9,519 nucleotides of DNA, taken from positions 1 to 9,519 of the forward strand of contig JAIBJH010000166.1 in assembly GCA_020029455.1 (NCBI GenBank). Reading direction: 5' to 3'. Both the position numbers and the translations under genes were made by a program. This DNA comes from Hyphomicrobiales bacterium. Lineage in GTDB: Bacteria; Pseudomonadota; Alphaproteobacteria; Rhizobiales; Aestuariivirgaceae. The notes below the pieces were generated by a model, which was not told the DNA's origin, did no database searches, and saw only the letters and a list, made by a program, of their open reading frames with translations. Every line of letters starts with the position of its first letter. Positions within the stretch are counted from its first letter, which is position 1. Below are positions 6,244 to 9,519 of this stretch, in pieces.

Positions 6244-6372
6244 AGCATGTCCCGCAAAAGTTGAATGACTTTTGCGATGAGAACATGCTCCAGCATATCA
6301 TGTTGGCGCGAATTCGCTTCGCGGACCTTCGGTTCTTTTCGACCGCGTGATTATACGTGGTCGGAAAGCGCG
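6242..6372. repeat. RIME/REP-like palindromic element, copy 1
   Basis: Two hairpins fill the convergent gap between mch and the transporter gene. The first has an outer stem GAGCATGT (6243-6250) with ACATGCTC (6283-6290) and an inner stem CGCAAAAGT (6253-6261) with ACTTTTGCG (6268-6276). Then come GGCGCGAAT and a second hairpin, 6335-6349 pairing with 6354-6368 (15 pairs including three G-U on the plus strand, loop ATTA), and the element ends AAGCGCG. A second copy lies at 9269-9378 with the same order and ends. Rhizobial RIME elements are described as about 108 bp with two palindromes, which fits. No T-run follows, but the hairpins may still act as a transcript 3' end for both convergent genes. 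Confidence 0.75.
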
Positions 6373-7320
6373 TTAAATGTAGTTCGAATCCATCAGCCAT
6401 AACAGGATCGAAACTGTGATGGCGGCAAGGCCTGTGCCGAGCGCAATGGCGCCGGAGACGGCGGGCACGGCCTCATCATTGCGCTGAGCGAAAAGGAAGG
6501 CATTTGCGCCTGTCGGCATTGCCGCAAAGAGCACGGCGACTTTGATCCAGAGCGGCGGCAAGGTGACGGCAAAGCGGCAGAGAAGAAAGACCAGGATAGG
6601 CATTAGCACCATCTTGAGGCCGATCAGGGTGAACATGCCATCCCAGGAACCTTTCAGCGAATAGGCCGAGAGCGAAACGCCGAGGGCAAAGAGTGCGGTC
6701 GGCACGCCGGCATCGGCCAGCATGGAAAGCATCTTGTCGGGCACAGGATGAAGGCCGATCCCCGTAAAGCGCCACAGCGCGCCTGCTGCGAGGGCCAGCA
6801 CGATGGCGTTGGTGGCAAGCTGTGTCGCCAGTTCCTTCGCGGTATTGGCGAGGGAGAAACTGCCGGAGTGGCGGGCCAGTTCACGGTGCAGCGTAGCCGA
6901 GAACCACAAGACAGGCGCGTGAATGGACAGGATCATGCCGAGCGGCACAGCGATGGCATTGCCGAAATGAGCAAGGGCCAGCGGTGTTCCGAGCAATGCA
7001 AGATTGCCGAAGCCCGTGGCCATGGAGGCAGCGGCGCCACCACTGTGGTTGAGGCTTTCGAAGGAACGCGAAACAAATGCTGCCGCGATCCAGGCCAAGG
7101 CCAATCCGCCGAAATAGGCAAACCACAGAGCCCATGGGGCACCTGCCTGCCCGTCCACGCTGGACACGGTGCGGAAGAGGAAGGCGGGAATGGCGATGTT
7201 GAAAACGAAGAGCGAAATGCCGCGGCCCGCTTGCGCATCGATCACCCGGGCACGGGCAAAGATATAGCCCAGAACGATGAGGCCAAAGACGGGAAGGACC
7301 GTGGTGATGATGGCGTGCAA
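6373..7320 (-). CDS. AEC-family (auxin efflux carrier-like) transporter
   Basis: An integral inner-membrane transporter of 315 aa with the usual AEC architecture of about ten hydrophobic helices in two halves. The first helix is VLPVFGLIVLGYIFARARVI (8-27). Family landmarks are NIAIPAFLFR (41-50), GFGNLALLGTPLAL (103-116) at the crossover, VPTALFALGVSLSAY (206-220) and AAMPTGANAFLFAQ (266-279). AEC members move small organic anions such as malonate or dicarboxylates, or auxin-like compounds; the substrate cannot be read here. The start appears to be TTG 7320, four bases after the first base of the cupin stop codon, because the frame is closed upstream and the next in-frame ATG is far inside. 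Translation is probably coupled to the cupin gene, whose AAGGTGG near its end could serve as ribosome site. It is the last gene of the argC-leuD-cupin cluster. Confidence 0.9.
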   Translation of the reverse strand: MHAIITTVLPVFGLIVLGYIFARARVIDAQAGRGISLFVFNIAIPAFLFRTVSSVDGQAGAPWALWFAYFGGLALAWIAAAFVSRSFESLNHSGGAAASMATGFGNLALLGTPLALAHFGNAIAVPLGMILSIHAPVLWFSATLHRELARHSGSFSLANTAKELATQLATNAIVLALAAGALWRFTGIGLHPVPDKMLSMLADAGVPTALFALGVSLSAYSLKGSWDGMFTLIGLKMVLMPILVFLLCRFAVTLPPLWIKVAVLFAAMPTGANAFLFAQRNDEAVPAVSGAIALGTGLAAITVSILLWLMDSNYI

Positions 7321-7323
7321 AGT

Positions 7324-7680
7324 TTAGATCGCCACCTTCTTTGCAGCCGTTTTTTCGTCGCCCGTGTTCGGCGTGCCTTGCGGTTCGATGACCAGCACGT
7401 GAACCTCCTCCTCGGCGACGGGGCAGTGCTCGACACCCTTGGGCACCACAAAGACTTCTCCAGGTCCCAGTTTCACGTCGCGGTCACGCAGCTTGATGAC
7501 GAGCGTGCCTTTGAGCACATGGAAAAAGTCATCCGTATCTGGATGTGAGTGCCAGACGAACTCACCCTTCAGCTTGGCCAGCAGCAAGTCATTGCCATTG
7601 TATTGGCCGACGATCTTGGGCGACCAATATTCGGAGAATTTGGAAAGCTTCTCTGAGAGATTTATCGCGGCATCCGACAT
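7324..7680 (-). CDS. Small single-domain cupin protein
   Basis: A 118-aa protein with one cupin barrel. Motif 1 is WHSHPDTDDFFHVLKG (43-58), with metal-ligand candidates His44 and His46 and an Asp at 51 where the consensus has Glu. Motif 2 is GPGEVFVVPKGVEH (72-85) with His85. The set H-H-D-H suggests a bound metal, though the Glu-to-Asp change may alter it. The tail is Lys-rich. Function is unknown; such proteins range from sugar isomerases and dioxygenases to ligand sensors. ATG 7680 is chosen because it lies 1 nt after the leuD stop (TAGCATG) and the cupin fold begins soon after; the longer frame upstream overlaps leuD and is not needed. Coupling to leuD is likely, as no good ribosome site is visible. 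Confidence 0.88.
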   Translation of the reverse strand: MSDAAINLSEKLSKFSEYWSPKIVGQYNGNDLLLAKLKGEFVWHSHPDTDDFFHVLKGTLVIKLRDRDVKLGPGEVFVVPKGVEHCPVAEEEVHVLVIEPQGTPNTGDEKTAAKKVAI

Positions 7681-7681
7681 G

Positions 7682-8287
7682 CTACAGCCATGTCCGGTTG
7701 GCCGCCGCCTTCTTTTCAAAGGCATCGATGGACTTGAACTTTTCCATGGTGAGGCCGATGTCATCGAGGCCGTTCAAGAGGCAATGCTTGCGGAAGGGGT
7801 CGATGTCGAACTTGATCATGCCGCCATCGGGCCCCCGGATTTCCTGATTGGGAAGATCGATGGTGAGGGTGGCATTGGCGCCGCGCTCGGCATCATCAAG
7901 CAGCTTCTTCAGGTCATCGGGCGAAACCACGATGGGCAGGATGCCGTTCTTGAAGCAGTTGTTGTAGAAGATGTCTGCAAAGCTCGTGGAGATGACGCAG
8001 TGGATGCCGAAGTCGAGAAGCGCCCAGGGCGCGTGCTCGCGCGAGGAGCCGCAGCCGAAATTGTCGCCGGCCACCAGCACCTGTGCCTTGCGATAAGCGG
8101 GCTTGTTCAGGACGAAATCCGGAAGCTCCGCGCCATCCTGGGTGTAGCGCATTTCATAGAACAACGATTTGCCGAGCCCCGTCCTCTTTATCGTCTTAAG
8201 GAACTGCTTGGGGATGATCATGTCGGTGTCGATGTTGACGATGTTGAGTGGAGCCGCCACACCGGTAAGCGTATCAAATTTCTGCAT
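7682..8287 (-). CDS. leuD: 3-Isopropylmalate dehydratase small subunit LeuD
   Basis: Small (swivel) subunit of isopropylmalate isomerase, which with the Fe-S subunit LeuC interconverts 2- and 3-isopropylmalate in leucine biosynthesis. At 201 aa it has the normal bacterial length. Signature segments are NIDTDMIIPKQFL (18-30), DNFGCGSSREHAPWALLDFGI (75-95) with the substrate-loop Ser and Arg, and TSFADIFYNNCFKNGILPI (101-119). LeuC is not in the window. The ATG (8287) lies 11 nt after the argC TAA, and an AAGGA ribosome site overlaps that stop codon, so the two genes are probably cotranscribed. The stop is followed after 1 nt by the cupin start. Confidence 0.97.
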   Translation of the reverse strand: MQKFDTLTGVAAPLNIVNIDTDMIIPKQFLKTIKRTGLGKSLFYEMRYTQDGAELPDFVLNKPAYRKAQVLVAGDNFGCGSSREHAPWALLDFGIHCVISTSFADIFYNNCFKNGILPIVVSPDDLKKLLDDAERGANATLTIDLPNQEIRGPDGGMIKFDIDPFRKHCLLNGLDDIGLTMEKFKSIDAFEKKAAANRTWL

Positions 8288-8298
8288 GATGTTTTTCC

Positions 8299-9255
8299 TT
8301 ACGCGGCAAGGCTGACGGAGGCCGCTTCGTCGGCCCCGATCATCAGGTTGAGGTTTTGCACGGCGGCGCCGGAGGCACCTTTTCCGAGATTGTCATAGAT
8401 CGCCATTAACACGATGTGGCCGCGCGCCTCATTGGCGAAGACATGGAGCCGCATGTCATTGCTGTTGTTCAGCGCCTCGGGGTCGATGGTTGTTGCGCGC
8501 TCAATCGATTCTAGTGGCGCAACCGAGATAAAGCGGTTGCCGTGATACCAGGTGGTGATGGCCTGGTGGATGAGGCTTGCATTCGTGCCGGGCTTGAATT
8601 GCGAGAGATGGAGCGGCACCGATGTCAGCATGCCTTGGGCAAAATTGCCGACCGTTGGCTGGAACACAACATCGTGGGAGATGCCGGTGTAATATTTCAT
8701 CTCCGGCAGGTGCTTGTGGTTGAAGGTGAGGCCATAGGGCATGAAGCGCGAAGCGGCATCGCCTTTCGCCTCATAGTCCTCGATCATCTTGCGGCCGCCG
8801 CCGGAATAGCCGGAAATGCCGGAGTAGGTGAGAGTCGTGTCCTTGGGCAGGAGGCCTGCGACGATGAGCGGCTTCACCAGAGCAATGAAGCCCTGCGGCC
8901 AGCAGCCAGGATTGGCGACGCGGGACGCCGCGGCGATCTTGCGCGCCTGGTTCTGGTCAAGTTCGGGAAAACCATAAGCCCATTGGGGGTTAACGCGAAA
9001 AGCCGTCGAGGCATCGATCACGCGGGTCTGTGATTTGGTGTCTATCAGCGATACGGCTTCGATTGCCGCTTCATCGGGCAGGCAGAGGATCGCCACATCG
9101 GTGCTGTTCAAAAGCTCGCGGCGGGCGTTTGCCTCCTTGCGCTTTTCCGGCGCGATCGAAACAAGCTCCAGATCGGTCCGGCCTTTGAGCCGGTCCCTGA
9201 TCTGAAGGCCGGTGGTGCCGGCCTCGCCGTCGATAAATATGGTCGGTTTTGCCAT
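8299..9255 (-). CDS. argC: N-acetyl-gamma-glutamyl-phosphate reductase ArgC (type 2)
   Basis: NADPH-dependent reduction of N-acetyl-glutamyl-5-phosphate to the semialdehyde, third step of arginine biosynthesis. The 318-aa length and the start MAKPTIFIDGEAGTTG identify the short type-2 ArgC. The nucleotide loop is GEAGTTGLQI (10-19), the catalytic Cys is C118 in VANPGCWPQGF, and the conserved basic region is NHKHLPEM (179-186). ATG 9255 is the family start but lacks a Shine-Dalgarno: the 13 bases before it are pyrimidine- and GC-rich and the palindromic element begins just beyond. The frame stays open through that element to a TTG at 9351, but the added 32 residues would be encoded by the repeat and look spurious. 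It is the first gene of the argC-leuD-cupin-AEC cluster. Its promoter is not recognised and must lie within or beyond the element. Confidence 0.96.
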   Translation of the reverse strand: MAKPTIFIDGEAGTTGLQIRDRLKGRTDLELVSIAPEKRKEANARRELLNSTDVAILCLPDEAAIEAVSLIDTKSQTRVIDASTAFRVNPQWAYGFPELDQNQARKIAAASRVANPGCWPQGFIALVKPLIVAGLLPKDTTLTYSGISGYSGGGRKMIEDYEAKGDAASRFMPYGLTFNHKHLPEMKYYTGISHDVVFQPTVGNFAQGMLTSVPLHLSQFKPGTNASLIHQAITTWYHGNRFISVAPLESIERATTIDPEALNNSNDMRLHVFANEARGHIVLMAIYDNLGKGASGAAVQNLNLMIGADEAASVSLAA

Positions 9256-9268
9256 GGGCCGGGCGTTT

Positions 9269-9378
9269 AGAGCAAATCCCGGGAAAGTTGAAGACTTTCG
9301 CGACAAGGATTTGCTCCAACTTATTTGCCTGGCGCGAATCCTCTTCGGCAAGCCGTTTCCGGCTTGCCGGGAAGCGCG
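9269..9378. repeat. RIME/REP-like palindromic element, copy 2
   Basis: Same structure and orientation as the element at 6242. The outer stem is GAGCAAAT (9270-9277) with ATTTGCTC (9309-9316). The inner stem is GAAAGT (9283-9288) with ACTTTC (9294-9299). Then come CCTGGCGCGAAT and a second perfect 10-bp hairpin, CGGCAAGCCG (9346-9355) with CGGCTTGCCG (9360-9369) and loop TTTC, and the element ends GAAGCGCG (9371-9378). At 110 nt it is close to the reported length of RIME1. It lies immediately upstream of argC, so it is probably transcribed into the argC leader. Confidence 0.75.
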
Positions 9379-9441
9379 CCGGGCGTCTGACCCCGGCTTT
9401 CAACATGAATGGCAGATAAACGGCAGGCTCAGGAGGGGTTC

Positions 9442-9455
9442 AGGCCCGGGGGCCT
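9442..9455. other. Short GC-rich palindrome between the divergent genes
   Basis: AGGCCC (9442-9447) and GGGCCT (9450-9455) form a 6-bp inverted repeat with a 2-nt centre, in the region between argC and the divergent gene at 9515. It could be a small operator; nothing further supports this. The rest of 9379-9499 shows no convincing promoter on either strand. Confidence 0.3.
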
Positions 9456-9514
9456 AGAAAGGGTGCCATCAACGGTGATCCCCACCAATGACGCAACTCA
9501 GGAAGGAATACACC

Positions 9515-9519
9515 ATGTT
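9515..9519 (+). CDS. Start of a divergent gene, truncated by the window end
   Basis: AGGAAGGA (9500-9507) lies 7 nt before ATG 9515, a near-ideal ribosome site, so a plus-strand gene almost certainly begins here. Only its first codon and two bases are present and the product cannot be guessed. An in-frame ATG at 9488 would add MTQLRKEYT, but it has no ribosome site and would place the Shine-Dalgarno inside the coding sequence. Confidence 0.65.

Noticed and set aside
6748..7548. Plus-strand open frame of 266 codons opposite the AEC transporter
   Set aside because: Gly/Glu/Asp/His-rich translation without hydrophobic core or motifs; the opposite strand encodes a canonical transporter.
7439..8398. 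Long plus-strand open frame of 319 codons across cupin, leuD and the argC end
   Set aside because: It lies antisense to three clearly recognised genes and has no family-like motifs. It is open because of the codon usage of the real genes.
9256..9351. N-terminal extension of ArgC to TTG 9351
   Set aside because: The added 32 residues would be translated from the palindromic element, and type-2 ArgC proteins normally begin at the MxKPxIFIDGEAGTTG segment.

Overview
The window looks like chromosomal DNA of an alphaproteobacterium, most likely of the Hyphomicrobiales (Rhizobiales). The signs are the high-GC coding style, a mesaconyl-CoA hydratase and malyl-CoA thioesterase pair typical of the ethylmalonyl-CoA pathway, a short type-2 ArgC, and two intergenic palindromic elements resembling the RIME/REP-like repeats of rhizobial genomes. 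Nearly all of it is housekeeping and central metabolism. I see no phage, transposase, CRISPR, tRNA or rRNA.

Layout. (1) 1-1987, plus strand: htpG (Hsp90), preceded by a long nested hairpin at 37-91. (2) 1988-2456, plus strand: an untranslated stretch holding an 8-codon leader ORF with a perfect Shine-Dalgarno, two hairpins that can re-pair with each other, and a small 53-codon unrecognised gene whose tail overlaps the next gene. (3) 4258-2446, minus strand: a FOXRED1-like FAD-dependent oxidoreductase that has lost an internal segment and is frameshifted, followed with a 1-nt overlap by a pyridoxal kinase (pdxY). (4) 4337-6243, plus strand: a two-gene operon with a 4-nt overlap, a CitE-like malyl-CoA thioesterase/lyase and mesaconyl-CoA hydratase. 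It diverges from the oxidoreductase across a 78-105 nt region carrying a TGCAAAAG direct repeat. (5) 9255-6373, minus strand: argC, leuD, a small cupin and an AEC-family transporter, spaced 1-11 nt apart and probably one transcript. (6) 9515 to the end: the first codon of a divergent gene with a strong Shine-Dalgarno.

How the genes work together. Mesaconyl-CoA hydratase makes beta-methylmalyl-CoA, and the CitE-like protein most resembles the enzyme that hydrolyses (3S)-malyl-CoA to malate. These are late steps of acetyl-CoA assimilation without isocitrate lyase; the other pathway enzymes are not here. The argC-leuD cluster joins arginine and leucine biosynthesis. HtpG and PdxY are general chaperone and cofactor-salvage functions.

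The most interesting non-coding features are the two copies (6242-6372 and 9269-9378) of a two-hairpin element whose outer stem differs in sequence but not in pairing, and the leader region at 2081-2179. The clearest gene-level anomaly is the deleted and frameshifted FAD oxidoreductase.
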